A DNA stretch of 64,000 nt from Xanthostigma xanthostigma (Eukaryota; Arthropoda; Insecta; Raphidioptera; Raphidiidae): contig OY754475.1 of the NCBI GenBank assembly GCA_963575645.1, forward strand, positions 3,100,001 to 3,164,000. Direction: 5' to 3'. The notes below the pieces were generated by a model that worked only from the letters and a program-made list of their open reading frames with translations, had not been told where the DNA came from and searched no databases. Of this stretch, positions 48,037 to 59,593 are shown piece by piece. The stretch's first letter is position 1, and each line of letters starts with the position of its first letter. A program made the translations under genes and the position numbers.

Positions 48037-50027
48037 TTAAGCATCTGTTTTAGTAGAAGTTAATTGATTACATGTGGGCCAATAATTTTTTGCATTCTGC
48101 TTCTAACTTCCTAAATTATTTCTATTGGATTGAAGCACGTCTTAGAAACTGCTTACACAAAATAATATATCTAGTTATTTGAACGTGTATCGAGTTAAAA
48201 ACGATGAACACACATCAACAACTATTTTGGTTTAAACATAAAAAGAAATTAATTTACCGTGTTATTAGAAATTCTTTCGCGTTTTACCCTGAGTTCTTCG
48301 GTAATAATTTTGCAGAAAGATTATATCGCAACTGATGAATCAAAGACGCGAAGCTGCATTCATTTAGATCGCTTAATTAAATAATAAAAAAAGAAGTAAT
48401 TGCATGAATTGCACTTGCAATGAATCTTTCTGGAGGTTAAATTATATTCAAATATATGAACGTCAGAGACAATTTTTAATAAACTACCGTCTCAAGTCGA
48501 CAGGCGAGAGAGAGATTGTGAATTATAGACGCTCAACAGCTGAGTCGTCGACAGGCGAATTTACATAACTTATTAAACGCATCCTGCTTGAAAATGCGTT
48601 CTATTATAGCCCTTCGGAATATCTAAAGCGTAACTTCTATTTTTTTTTCGCAATGATTATTAATTATATTGCACTTCATAATTTTGTAAAATTATTTTTT
48701 GACGAACTTTCCTACTATTGTAGCTTTTGAAAGTTAAATCTAGATTATTATTATTACTAGTGCGGTCGAAATTCGAACGTAATTCATTAAATTTTCAATT
48801 TAAACGTTATTGAGGTTTTTCTTGAATCGGTAATTCGTACAAATCGTGGTGAAACATATATTGTGCACTTCCCCTCATTAAAACAGAACAGAACGATGTA
48901 TTTTTCATCACGTACGAATTAACACACTCAAATCGTACCAAACTCTTTTTTTTCCTCCCTGTATTTATTAAAAAAATATTTCTCCGTGTTCTGGTTTGTT
49001 TATTTCCATTTCACAATACTGAGGCATGAATTATACTGACGCTAGCTTGAGTCTTGGCAAAGACAGTTTTTTTCTTAATTTGAGCATTTTGTAAAAAATT
49101 GCGGTTTAACCTTAATTTTTAGCCTCGATCTTTTCACAAGTTTTTAAAATGCCATTTCTAGTTTATTTTTAATATATATACTTAAAACGTCAATTATGAT
49201 TGCAAGTGTTGATTTGGCACATCGGTATATATTTGGGCTTGTAGTACATTTTTTTGTAAAGCAAAAATAAGTATCTCACATCTAACACTCGCATTAAATA
49301 GCACTTAACACACATTCGTCTGTTTTCCGCAAGCCTTTGTTTTGTTACTGGAAATATTTTGTTTTGATATGATTGTCACTTGTTAAAGTTTTTACACCTT
49401 GCGATTTTAACTGTAAAACAAAAATTCGCTTACGTTTAATCTTCAATTGTTCTGGAATATCAGCTCGTAGTTTTTGTTTTTATTATAATAAACAAATGCG
49501 GTTTGTAACTTAAAGGAGTTCTACAATTTATGTAATGTAGCCACCATTTTGAAAATTATGGTTAAACCTTAAAGAAAAGATATTTGTTTTTAGAAAACCA
49601 ATATTTTAATATTTACATAATTAATTCTGGGTTTCTTGGGTGTTTATTGTTTGTTTAAATCCCCTGAGAATTTATGTTCGTTTTGTTTAGAGTAACTGAC
49701 TGCTTAAAGAGCATTATTTTGAAGTTTTGTGCATATTTTCGTTTCGAAACTTTTTAATCGCAACTGAAAACAATTTTTACGTCCCTTGTGTTGAAAGAAA
49801 GTTTATGTTCTTTTTGTGTTTCACGCCAGTAAATAAAATAAATGTCATGCCCGTTTCTCACGTGAATGTAACATAAAATATTATATAATTTGTCTCCGTT
49901 AGAATAATTTTTAATTCCAGCTGGGAATTTCAATGCCGCGTTTACCCATTTTTCACCACTTTTTATCCTGCAATGAAAAACGATGAAAACATTACGTACG
50001 TAGATCTTCGCCTATATTTTTTTTGCG

Positions 50028-50290
50028 TGTTGTTACATTAGAGTAAAAACAGCTGCGACTCGTGAACACCAAGGTTGGTGGAGTGCTAAAATAAGATTTG
50101 TTCTTATACTGAGAGACAGGGACAGACATATTATTGAAACGTCATTGATAGTATTCATTGTTATTATTCTCGTCTATTTTTTTTGCGTATTGTTACACTA
50201 TAGTGAAAACAGTGGTGGCTCGTGGATGCCAAATTAGTGAAGTGCAAGAAAAAGATTTTTTCTTGCATTGAGGGACATAGACATACGTTT
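50028..50290. repeat. Tandem duplication, two ~160 bp copies
   Basis: TTTTTTTTGCGTGTTGTTAC at ~50031 and TTTTTTTTGCGTATTGTTAC at ~50176 begin two related copies that share ACTCGTG/GCTCGTG, a GAGAGACAGG/GAGGGACATAG segment and CATACG/CATATT. The second copy is truncated. Confidence 0.6.
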
Positions 50291-50292
50291 TG

Positions 50293-50988
50293 TTAAGGAG
50301 GTTGATCCGTTACAGTCCCAATCAAAAGTAAGTCGAATTGTAAATGGGAACTTATCCATAATAAATTTTTACAAAAGGTTATAAGTCGATGGTACCAATA
50401 AATTATTGTCATAAAAGGCATAAATAAATATATTTTTTTTAATATTAATTAATTATTTCTAGCATTTGAATTTTTCGTACAAAGGTTAAAAAAATAAATT
50501 TATGTAAATATCTGTATTTTACATATTTTTTGCAGTAAATAATTAAAAAAAGAAATTAGAAGTAATAAAAATTAAAAATAAATCATTAAAAGGTTGAAAA
50601 TTCAGTAAAAATTGTTGAAATTGTCAAGAATAAAAGTCCATAATCGAAAAGTGCTAAGGTTTAATAATTTTTTTTAATGATTAAAAGTCTCCTAATTAAA
50701 TTGGAAAAAATATTAAAATACGCGTAAGACATCGATGCTTTACATAGTTAGTTTTCGGAACTGCTGACATTATTTGGTTATTTGCAAAAAATTAAAATGT
50801 ACCGTTTGCATGCTAGGTTGACATATTTTCCAAGAGACTACATGTAAAAGTTTTTTTTAATTTTTAACTTTATAAATCTCCTAATGATTTTGGATTTTTT
50901 ACAGAAAATTTTGTCATAAAAAATCTATTAAAAAAACTTTATTTTAGATTTTTTTCATTATCTTCGTAAAACGGCTCAACCTCCTTAA
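50293..50988. mobile_element. TTAA-ended MITE-like element, 696 bp
   Basis: Terminal inverted repeats of ~20 nt: TTAAGGAGGTTGATCCGTT, and in reverse TTAAGGAGGTTGAGCCGTTT. The interior is AT-rich and non-coding. The ends resemble those of 7615-8520 (TTAAGGACG...). Confidence 0.65.
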
Positions 50989-51297
50989 GACGTCGTTGAT
51001 CGGATTCCATAAATATAACTGAAACAAACGAGCATATGTGAATGTGTTTCGCTGGCGTTCGTTTCAAACATAACGTCACAACTCGTCAAAATATAACCCA
51101 TCATAACCGTAGGTTTACTATTTTAGGGTACAAAATACGTAGTAGTAATAAACCCTAAAAAGAAAACGAAATGATAAGCAGGGATATTTAATATTTTGTG
51201 ATCATGTTTATTGATCATATTATATACTTTCTCTATATACTCATATATACGTTCTCTAAATTTTAATGAAGGGAAGCGCACAATATATGTTTCATAT

Positions 51298-51807
51298 ATA
51301 TCCGCGGATATCTGAGGGAGAAGAAAGATCCGTATCCGTTAGTTTTTTTGCGGATCTTTCCTTTATTAATTTTCAATTCATAGATGAAATTTTATATATA
51401 CCTATAGGTGATTAGGTAATAATGAAAACCTGTTAAATTCCATTCAGATTATTTTTTATTTTTTTAAATCGTATTTGGCACCTTTATGTTGCAAACATTT
51501 ATCGTAGTGAGTACCATACTAATAGTACATAACTCAAAGGTACTAAATCAACTATCTTTATAATGAGATATTGCACATCGATCTTTGGAAAGAGACAATC
51601 TGTTATAAGAGTTAACTCTTAAAGAGGTCAATAACTTTTTCCCATAAAAGATAGTCTCCTTCCAAAGGTTGATGTGCAATATTTACCGCCACTTACTGTA
51701 AGAAAGTTAAAATCCGTATCCGTATCCGCGGATCTTGAAGCCAAAATTCCGTATTCTGCAGATCCGTATCCGTGGATATACATTTTTAACGATCCGGCAC
51801 ATCCCTA
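51298..51807. mobile_element. hAT-type MITE (TAGTGATGTGCCGG family), copy 3, left end lost
   Basis: Same orientation as copy 2 and highly similar. The right end reads CCGGCACATCCCTA (one change); the left ~20 bp including the terminal repeat is missing. It sits in the right arm of the 48767-51864 element. Confidence 0.8.
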
Positions 51808-52351
51808 GTAAGAACCTCAATAATGTTCAAATTTAAAAATTTAATGAATTACGTTCGAATTTCGATTACTTGGCGACCACAAAACAAAGTAATAACTTGA
51901 ATCTGGTATTATTTTAAATGACAATTTTCTGATAGAGCACGGATTTTTTTTAAAATTTAAATACATATTTCTATTTTATACATTTAATGTCGTGTTTGTG
52001 CAGAAATGTTAGTTTAATAATTTTAACCTCAATGCGTTATGTTTCTTGAACTGGTGCCTATGGGTTATCACGCGATTCTTTGATAATTGCGAAAAAATTT
52101 ACTCTCTTTACGTCCTCTAATCATACTTAACGTTTTTTGTCCAGGCAAATTAGTGACTGTCTCAGGTATTCATAGAAACTTCCGGTCCTTTCAGCACATA
52201 ATAGCGTCGACTTAAAAAAAACATTCGACATATATATTTAATCTTTTCATCAGCATTTCGAGTGGTTAACGTGTTTGATAAAGTGCGACACCATTTTCTT
52301 GTTCATAGTGTTTACGTATTGGCACCATACATTTTTTTAATAGGCCTAATC

Positions 52352-52691
52352 CAGGGGTCAGCAACCTTTTAAGACGGAAGAGCCAAAAGTTACAATTTAC
52401 AAAATTTTCCAGTTTTAAAGAGCCACTAAACATTTTCGTTTCAGTATTATAGTATTTTCTTATATAGATATAATATATCCGAGGACGACACGTTAGACGG
52501 GAGCGGTGCGGGTGAGACGCGAGTGGAAATGTCTGAGAGATATAGACATGGTACTCAATCATGGATTGATTGTACGATTTTTAAGGGTTTATATAATAAA
52601 ATAATTATTTTTTGCGTATGGAACTGGAGAGCCGCAACTTTACATCAAAAGAGCCGCATGAGGCTCGCGAGTCGCAGGTTGCCGATCCCTG
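52352..52691. mobile_element. hAT-type MITE, 340 bp
   Basis: Ends CAGGGGTCAGCAACCTTTT and, in reverse, CAGGGATCGGCAACCTGCG. Flanked by GCCTAATC/GCCTAGTC, an 8 bp target duplication matching at 7 of 8. The interior has AGAGCCGC-type repeats typical of this hAT group. Confidence 0.8.
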
Positions 52692-53650
52692 GCCTAGTCG
52701 CTTTTAACTGACATCAAAACTGGATGTTTTTTATGTATGTTACCCCATTGGCATTTGTGACTCGATTTTGATGATTGTTTTTTTGTTTAATAATACCTTC
52801 AGAGTGGTCTCTACTTAAATCGGTTCAGCAGTTTTTTTTCTAGTTCAGTATTAAAATCAGTAGATGCTTTACATAAGTCGAAAGTACGTACTTCCAACCG
52901 AGGTAAGAAGAATTTAGGGTTGCATTTTAATTTAATTTTATATGAGATTGCCGCCCCTGTCCATCGCAATCAATAAAAAATTTAATACCGTGTTTTTTAC
53001 GAATTCTAAGAACGTCTCAACCGAACTGTCATCATTAGAAGCTCGGTAAAAAAACGGAGTGATAGGAACCCGTCAAATTTGTTAATATATCAGATCTTCA
53101 ATACTGATAGATATTTTAAAAGTCGAAGGTCAGTTACTTCTGATCGACTTTAAAAAAAATACGCGATTAGTGATTATTTAGCCTCGGGAAACGGAATCCC
53201 GCTTTAATTTGATGTTTTTCAAATATATACATTGATAGATGTATTTGATTTTTTTTCTGTTTGGCTGTTTATGGATCCGTTAAAAAAAAAGATAAGAAGC
53301 AAACTTTAAAATCGACCTACATAGATCGTGTTACCTTTTAAACTCCGCGAAAGAATGTTGCATATTTTGCTAATTTATTTTTATGAAGCATAAATGATGT
53401 AACGGTATACCGAATATTATTGCATTATTTAAAATTAGATCATCGTCAATAAATAAACAAATTACGTCATAATGGCCACTTATCAATGTTTATATTTTTT
53501 TATGAACACTTGAAACGTCTGGTCCGACCCCTAAGTCCCGGCATCCGACCGACGCCAATAGTGTGCCATATGAAAAAAACACTGATTATTTTTTTTTGTT
53601 CAACCTAATTTTTGAAAAAAAAAACATTATCATATGTGTTATAAAACGTT
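52692..53650. other. Intergenic stretch, no gene
   Basis: AT-rich. The phrase AAATCGGTTCAGCAG at ~52819 belongs to the dispersed LINE-like tail type. Otherwise nothing recognised. Confidence 0.35.
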
Positions 53651-54140
53651 AATAGTATATTGTGCGACTAGTGAGAGAAGGAGAAGATTGCATGAGCGTG
53701 AAATTTGTCGCACGAGCTTAGCGAGTGCGGTAACACGCGAGTGGAATATTCTCCTTCGATCAATGGTCGCACATAATATTTTATTCAACTAGCACGAGTA
53801 ATATGTAATCGGGGCCCTGATAAAAGAGGGAAAAATAATAAATCACTTCATTGATTGACGTACCCACCGTCCTCGATGCACACAAGATGGCCCTGACTTT
53901 CGCTGAATTGCGATGCTGTTTTCATATATACAAATCGCTACCGCGTTCCTATTGGTCCAGAAACTATGCAGTTATTATTCATTATTGTACGCTTCCGCTC
54001 GCTACTGCGTTCCTATTGGTCCAGAAAATTTATTATCGTACATTATTAGCACTCTACGCGTCAACATGAAGTAATTTATTATTTCTCCTGAATTTAGCAG
54101 GGCCCCGAAATTACATATTACTCACGCGTGTTGAATAAAA
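53651..54140. mobile_element. Palindromic MITE (TATTGTGCGAC family), copy B
   Basis: Same start and end as 31780-32189 but ~80 bp longer. The extra length comes partly from a duplicated GTTCCTATTGGTCCAGAAA segment (53945 and 54010) and partly from an extra GTCGCACGAGCTTAGCGAG stretch near 53706. Close upstream of golgin A7. Confidence 0.75.
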
Positions 54141-54369
54141 TACATTAAAACCACTATTTAAGAAATTATTCTTATATTATTACACTCAAATGCGTAAAAT
54201 AAGCTTAAAAAATGTTTTAATTCCTTGTTAATACGGAATTAAAACACTATTTATCTTAAAAATTGTCTCTTAAGTGTATTAAAATCATCATTCAATACAT
54301 ATTTCTAAAGAACAATAGTGAAAACCGCGTTAAAATCGATTAGAAACAAATTGTGAAAAAAAATCCATT

Positions 54370-54731
54370 AATTGGCCGTTGTGCTCGGCCTCCCTGTTAA
54401 CCACCCCTAGTTTGTACGCTGGAACAGGTGTTTACGCTAGCAAACGGCCTTGCGTAAGGTGTATGCACGGAATTCATGAATGAAATAGTTACGTTTCCCC
54501 TATTCCATCGCAGAGGGACGAATACACAGTTTCATGAGTTTGCCGTCCGATGTCACGACCAGCTAAAGCTGATTTTTGACAGCTGTTGAATCTATAAATG
54601 GCGTCTACTGACAAAATAGGTGACTATAGTTAAATTTATGGCCAAAATAGTTAATTTCAAGTGTGTTTTTTAATTAATTTTATATGTGTAGTGTTTTATA
54701 ATCAATTTAACGTGGATAAACATATTTTAAC
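54370..54731 (+). promoter_or_regulatory. Probable golgin A7 promoter and 5' leader region
   Basis: The ~360 bp before the golgin A7 start is less AT-rich than its surroundings, especially 54370-54560, and matches none of the repeat families in the window. A weak TATA-like TATAAAT lies near 54592. The transcription start is not resolved. Confidence 0.3.
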
Positions 54732-54740
54732 ATGCCATCG
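54732..54740 (+). CDS. Golga7: Golgin A7 / ERF4-family palmitoyltransferase accessory protein, coding exon 1 (M-P-S)
   Basis: A nine-base coding exon, ATG CCA TCG, directly followed by a consensus donor GTAAGT (from 54741). Phase 0 fits exon 2. This start is inferred: exon 2 is open upstream of the conserved domain back to its acceptor and has no earlier ATG there. The alternative is to begin at the Met at 54970 in exon 2, which would drop the variable N-terminal tail but keep the conserved domain. Several short upstream ATGs occur in the probable leader (for example in TATAAATGG near 54592). Confidence 0.6.
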
Positions 54741-54906
54741 GTAAGTGTTTTACTTGTTTTTTATATGTAGTTCACATGGACCATATCAACAAAATTATTT
54801 ACTCTTTTATCAATACAATAAGTACAAAGTTTGCTCAAGTACTCATAGTTACAATTATTACAATTTGATTGTGGCATACGGTTATTATAACTCTTTTTTT
54901 TTGTAG

Positions 54907-55053
54907 AACGCAAATATTGGGAATCACCAGTCACCGGAGGGGACAGGCGGTGCCCCCCAATCATCATGTATGAAAATATTTATACAACGTGATTACAGTG
55001 AAGGTACCCAAGTACGATTTCAAACTAGGTTTCCTTCTGAACTAGAAAATCGG
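54907..55053 (+). CDS. Golga7: Golgin A7 / ERF4-family protein, coding exon 2
   Basis: Residues 4-52 of a 149-residue protein. The acceptor is TTTTGTAG (AG at 54905-54906) and the donor is CGG|GTAAGTA (GT at 55054-55055), both strong and in phase 0. A Gly/Ser/Gln-rich N-terminal tail (4-23) is followed by the start of the conserved domain, [17 protein letters not shown], and then [10 protein letters not shown], which closely matches animal GOLGA7. The intron before it is 166 bp and the intron after it ~2.8 kb. The larger intron carries a fold-back hairpin, a hAT-like end and a Harbinger-derived element. Confidence 0.93.
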
Positions 55054-55610
55054 GTAAGTACATTTATTATTTTCACTCTTCTTCTATTATCTACGTTCTT
55101 ACACTATCTATTTTCCGCCTGCGGTCTCCAATATCAGCTATCTATCTATTTTCAATCTAACAAAATCTATAAATACTTGCCTAAGTATTTCTAAATAATA
55201 CGCTTAATTAATTAATGAATAATTGCTGTAAGAAATGTGTATAAAACTGCATATTTTGTGACGCCAAAATTCGTTTATATGAAGCAATATTAATGCAGTT
55301 AGGCAATTCAATAATTTGCTGCTTTTAAATTTTAAGTTTTAACCTAACTCTAACTAACAAAATATTAAGGCACCTACACGACGCTAATTCCCAATAATTT
55401 GATTGGTTAATACTTAAATTTGGCGATTAAAATCACGTATATTAAAACACCTTGTCCGGCTTTTATTCAAAATTTAAAAAAATTCACCAGACTTTGTTAT
55501 GAGACGCTAGATTTTCAATTTTCTACGAAAAAAAATTACGATAAAGAGTGCAATATTTTAAACATTCCGTTTTTAAAAACCACTGTTTTTCCCTAACGCG
55601 ACGAAAATAT

Positions 55611-55761
55611 ATATATGTTACGGTTAATACAAGAAAGTAGTTAATTCGCGAATTAATCGGCTAATTACCCGAATTAACCAATCCTTGACGTTGGTTAATT
55701 CGGGTATTAGCCGGTTAATTCGCGAATAAACTACTTTCTTGTATTAACCGTAACATATATA
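55611..55761. repeat. Hairpin with ~68 nt arms in golgin A7 intron 2
   Basis: Arms 55611-55680 and 55691-55761 are near-perfect reverse complements (TTACGGTTAATACAAGAAAG and CTTTCTTGTATTAACCGTAA at the outer part), with only ~10 nt of loop. AT-repeat flanks. Probably a small MITE; transcribed with the golgin A7 pre-mRNA. Confidence 0.85.
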
Positions 55762-56016
55762 TTATTGATTTCCAGATATATTTCAAACATTACTCTTTGT
55801 CTTGAGAAATCAATTTTTATTTTATTTAGCATAAGCACGAAAATAATACAGGGTGTTTTGGTATATTCGAATTTTAACTCACTTCAGGTGTATAATAATG
55901 GAACGCGCCATCTCGACTTCTTCTGTGCTTAAAAGCGAGAAAGATAGTTGTTAAAGGTATCCTCCTCTCTTCTGCGTCTTGTATATTATGCTATATCTAG
56001 TGCAGTTTCACTAATC

Positions 56017-56110
56017 CAGGGGTGACGAACCTTTTTACACGTACGTGCCAATTTTTTTTTCAGAAATGTTTAATGTAGCCATGACGTGCCGAATTTAGTT
56101 GTCAAAAAAC
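56017..56110. mobile_element. hAT-like terminus, partner not found
   Basis: CCAGGGGTGACGAACCTTTT, then ACACGTACGTGCCA, resembles the left end of a hAT element of the class at 52352. No matching right end is clear, so boundaries are unknown. Confidence 0.4.
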
Positions 56111-57027
56111 TGAATCAAACAGATAAAAATGATAATAGTGCCATGAAACTTTTTCGTATTTGTTATTTGCTGATAGTCAATTGTTTTTGACATCTAGTTT
56201 CGATTTTGCACCTCAATCAATGCCGTGTCATAGGTTTTGCTAACCCTACACCAAGATGTTAAAAATCGTGATCCCATCTTTATCGCATCGTCTACCCACG
56301 CGTTCCAGAATTTTCTAAATTCTGTGATTATGTATGGTGATTGGTTTAATCTTCTTACTCGCTCCATGCATGTGAGACACATACAGAAATATTAAATATT
56401 TCTGTCTCTCTTTACACTATTAGCATAGAGAACGATTGCAATACAGACCTGAAAAAGAGTCGCTCATATAGAGACAGGCAATACTGGCTGCCAATTTTTT
56501 TTATAATGAGATACAACGTTCTCACAGATTCAATCTTGAACTAATGCTATTCGCACCAGAAATTGGCAGTTTCTCTCAAACTATAACGGGCAAGCAGGAC
56601 CGTAGTTAGGGAACATGCTCTACCCTAAAAATTGTTTATCTTAGATATGGTCGAGAATCTAGACTCGTTACATTAACCTTGAACTAGTCACTAGTTTCGT
56701 AACCAGCAGAGAATCAAACACGAAAAGTAGCCCCGGTTCCAATTTTTTAAATTCAGTGGGTAACCAAGGTCAGTGCTTCCAGAAGTACAAAACCAGGCTC
56801 GTGTGCGGCTGTAAAACAAAAACCCCGACACCACCGCTCGAAGATTGAAAGCCTTTTTTAATTTATTTTTTTGCGGAGAAGGAAATGTATGCATACCCCA
56901 GGAAGATGGTCCTTGGTGGGACTCGGACAAAGCCCCATACCGACTAAAACCTCCTCTGTCCATACATCCTCCCCGCGGTACCGACGTCCCGACTATGTTG
57001 CTAGTTCAGCGCTTATAAACCGCTTAT

Positions 57028-57796
57028 CCCCACTCACGATCAAACTTCATGCCACAGTTCAGTGTTCAGTGAAGTTGGACCGATTAATCGAAAGACTGAC
57101 TGGTACCACACACAGTTCATGCAAACTGCTCATTTTTTTAAATTTTTTGTGTTCAGTTTGGTTCAGTTGTTGGCATACACTCGTCGAGTATAGATATATA
57201 AAATATATATTATATACATACTATAATATTATACTATAGATAATTAATTAATAAGAAATAAATGAGTTATTTAAATGGTGAGGATTGGCTGTTCATAGCT
57301 ATGGGATTGTATTTAAAACAGGGAAATAAGAAAAAAAAGAAGAATATGGGTGAAAAATTTGTTAGAAATACGTGATTCAAGAAGTCATGTTTATTTGATT
57401 AATAAATCTTGAACCGCTTGATTGGAATAATTATTTACGAATGGATGAATTAACTTATAATTATTTATTGAAATTAGTTACCCTATTTATTAACCAGGAT
57501 ACAAATATGCGAAAATCTATTTCTGTACAAGAAAGACTTGCAACAACATTGAGATTTTTGGCTTCTGGTTGTACAAAACACAGAACTCTAAAAACTGAAC
57601 TGAAAAAAACCCACACACACAGCAGTTTACTTGAACACTGAACACTGAAGTCGTTCAAAAATCAAGATGCATTTGATGAGTTCATGCTTGACTTCAGTGT
57701 TGGTTTCAGTGTTTATTTGTCCCACACATTATCATGCTTCACTGAACCATAAGTTTGAACACTGAACTGTGGCATGAAGTTTGATCGTGAGTTGGG
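57028..57796. mobile_element. Harbinger-derived element in golgin A7 intron 2
   Basis: Terminal inverted repeats of ~35 nt (ACTCACGATCAAACTTCATG...CAGTTCAGTGTTCA at 57032 and the reverse complement ending at 57792). The interior keeps a transposase fragment (57421-57570). The right end lies ~35 bp before the exon 3 acceptor. The target duplication could not be fixed with confidence. Confidence 0.75.
57421..57570 (+). pseudogene. PIF/Harbinger transposase fragment
   Basis: The translated stretch reads DWNNYLRMDELTYNYLLKLV, then TLFINQDTNMRKSISVQERL, then ATTLRFLASG. This is a close match to the conserved region just ahead of the catalytic domain in PIF/Harbinger transposases (F.RM....LL..V.P.I...DT.MR..I...ERLA.TLRFLA.G). 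Upstream the frame is broken by stops, and downstream it runs into the terminal repeat; no DDE residues remain. It is a decayed internal piece of an autonomous parent, carried by a non-autonomous derivative. Confidence 0.85.
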
Positions 57797-57831
57797 CCTA
57801 TTATAAACGCCGCACGTCTTGCTGTTTTCAG

Positions 57832-58125
57832 ATCGAAAGACAAGCGTTTACCTATACGATAACGCAACTGAACGCATACTTCGCAGAAGCGGAAAAAGCC
57901 TCGTGCAGCACTTACTGCGAGGGTTGTTTAGCTTGTTTGACGGCGTATCTAATATACATTTGTACTGAGACGCATTACGAAAAGTGTTTACGGAAAGTGT
58001 CGAAGTTCATTGCCGAACAAAACGAACGCGTTTATGTGCCAAGGGGTCTTTTGTTGACCGATCCTTGCACTCGAGGACTAAGAGTGATTGAGATCAGTTG
58101 CCTCGATCGGCCACCCACGGCATGA
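57832..58125 (+). CDS. Golga7: Golgin A7 / ERF4-family protein, coding exon 3 (palmitoylated Cys core, C-terminus)
   Basis: Residues 53-149, after acceptor TTTTCAG (AG at 57830-57831), in phase 0. It carries the family core: [27 protein letters not shown] (C84 and C87 match the two palmitoylated cysteines of vertebrate GOLGA7), [19 protein letters not shown] and GLLLTDP...GLRVIEI. It ends at TGA (58123-58125). GOLGA7 homologues bind and stabilise a DHHC-type palmitoyltransferase (ZDHHC9 in mammals; Erf2-Erf4 in yeast) that acylates Ras-type proteins at the Golgi. That role is known for the family and inferred here. The 149-residue length agrees with the ~137 residues of vertebrate GOLGA7 plus a longer N-terminus. 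A Harbinger-derived element ends ~35 bp before this exon. The last residues (~SCLDRPPTA) are not conserved. Confidence 0.95.
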   Translation: MERQAFTYTITQLNAYFAEAEKASCSTYCEGCLACLTAYLIYICTETHYEKCLRKVSKFIAEQNERVYVPRGLLLTDPCTRGLRVIEISCLDRPPTA

Positions 58126-58189
58126 CTGACGCTAAGTCACTCCACGCAGGAGTTTTTTATGTGACATCTTGCCTATTTTAGGTATATAA

Positions 58190-58195
58190 AATAAA
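58190..58195 (+). terminator. Polyadenylation signal AATAAA after golgin A7
   Basis: Canonical AATAAA 65 bp after the golgin A7 stop codon. It is the first such hexamer downstream and well placed for a short 3' UTR. Confidence 0.6.
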
Positions 58196-58199
58196 CAAA

Positions 58200-59593
58200 A
58201 AATGTATAGTCATAATGGCTTTGTATTAAAACTAATCTATTAATTAATTAAATGTGTTGACTCTAAAAATAAAACGATGGAATTATTCATTTTCGAAAGT
58301 GTTGTTAATGATTTTTAAAAGAAGGGTATGGATGTGCCGATTTTTGAATCGAAAGAAAGGGCGACATTGAGAACGCTTTTCCACGCCTAAAATTTAATTG
58401 TCGTAAGAAAAAAAAATTATTTATTACGAGCGATCGAGTTTTATGATTTTTGTTCAGAATTGTTTGTAGAATTCGTGTAGGTATTTCCAACCTGACGGAA
58501 GTAATCGATTCCTGTATTTTCAACTGATTTTATTCGCGTTTTTAGTTCCTATTTCTCACGCCGAGTGTCTCCTACGCCAATGAAAAATACATTTAACTAC
58601 AATTAAGAAAAGTATTTTCTTGTTGCTACGTAGTGACGATGAACGAAAAATTGAAAATACATAAATCGTTTAAACCCGGCAGGTTGAAAATACACGAGTT
58701 CCACTGTAATTGTTGTAAATAAGTTCTTTATCGTTATTGTCATAGTTCAATTTTTGTTTTCAAATTACGATTTTGATTTGTTTAAAATAAGTATCAAAAA
58801 AAATCACAGAAATACTCAGTATTCTTTTCGTGAGACAGATTCTTGACGCCCGCTCTGGTTGTTTGTTTTTGAAAATTCCTAGACTGTCCGACATTCGTAT
58901 AAAAAAGAAAGTATTTTCAAAATTTGTACAGATTTGTTACGACGACAAAAAGTGAATATTCAAGGTCAAAGAAATCCGCTCATTTTTTCTCCCTGTGGAT
59001 TCCGCACTTGAATACATTTCGATTTAAAACTTTATTTTGTACCAGAATGTACCGTTTTGTTTAAAAAAAAATAACCTATTTTCAAGAAACGATTGCCATA
59101 TTTTCGTCGTAAGTACGTACATTTTTTTTATTTATTCTTACAATTTTTATCACGTATTCCGGAAAAAAATTGGTACAAATTTCGAAAACTGAAATAGATT
59201 TCATGATTTTAATAATACCAAACTTTGTTACTTTAATACAATCAAGTTAGAAGAAATTAACAAACATGTTTGAGGGCACTAACAAAGATATTGTTGAGAC
59301 TTGAAGATTATTTATAAATTGTCGCTTCGAATAAGGCAACATGGTAGCTAGGGTCTGGCAACGAGCGCGCAAACCACGGAGGCTACATTCGTAGAATAAG
59401 AAAGTTTCCAATATCACATCATGATAATAAAAATAATTTTCAAACTGCTGAAAACAATATTTCGATATCTTTAAATTGGTTCTTTATACGTGGGGTCGCA
59501 AGCGACGTCTGGACGGCCATTATTACGTACAAAGTTAATAAATAATAATATAGAAATTGTTAGTAGAAGTTTTGTTCCAAAATATGTATTGAT
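58200..59593. other. Intergenic stretch downstream of golgin A7
   Basis: AT-rich. The frame at 58305-58523 (minus) shows no domain. No repeat family recognised. Confidence 0.4.

Larger units (their letters stand above)
48767..51864. mobile_element. Composite fold-back element, ~3.1 kb, with nested insertions
   Basis: The left arm (48767-48912) and the right-arm segments (51240-51297 and 51808-51864) are reverse complements: CGAAATTCGAACGTAATTCA, ATTGAGG, GAAACATATATTGTGC and TTCCCCTCATTAAAA. The right arm is interrupted by a hAT element. The interior also holds a TTAA-ended element and a ~160 bp tandem duplication (50028-50290). Partial copies of the arm occur at 19805 and ~44235. Whether the arms bound one transposition unit is inferred. 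Confidence 0.5.

Noticed and set aside
47700-48063. Two overlapping frames of 76-110 residues
   Set aside because: They lie in the non-coding tail and terminal repeat of the Harbinger-like element.
55054-55194. Extension of golgin A7 exon 2 past the donor
   Set aside because: The extra residues are hydrophobic intron translation; the conserved domain continues in exon 3 at 57832.
56691-57027. Possible exon or retroelement fragment before the Harbinger element
   Set aside because: The frames on both strands are proline/serine-rich but match no family I recognise; golgin A7 needs no exon here.
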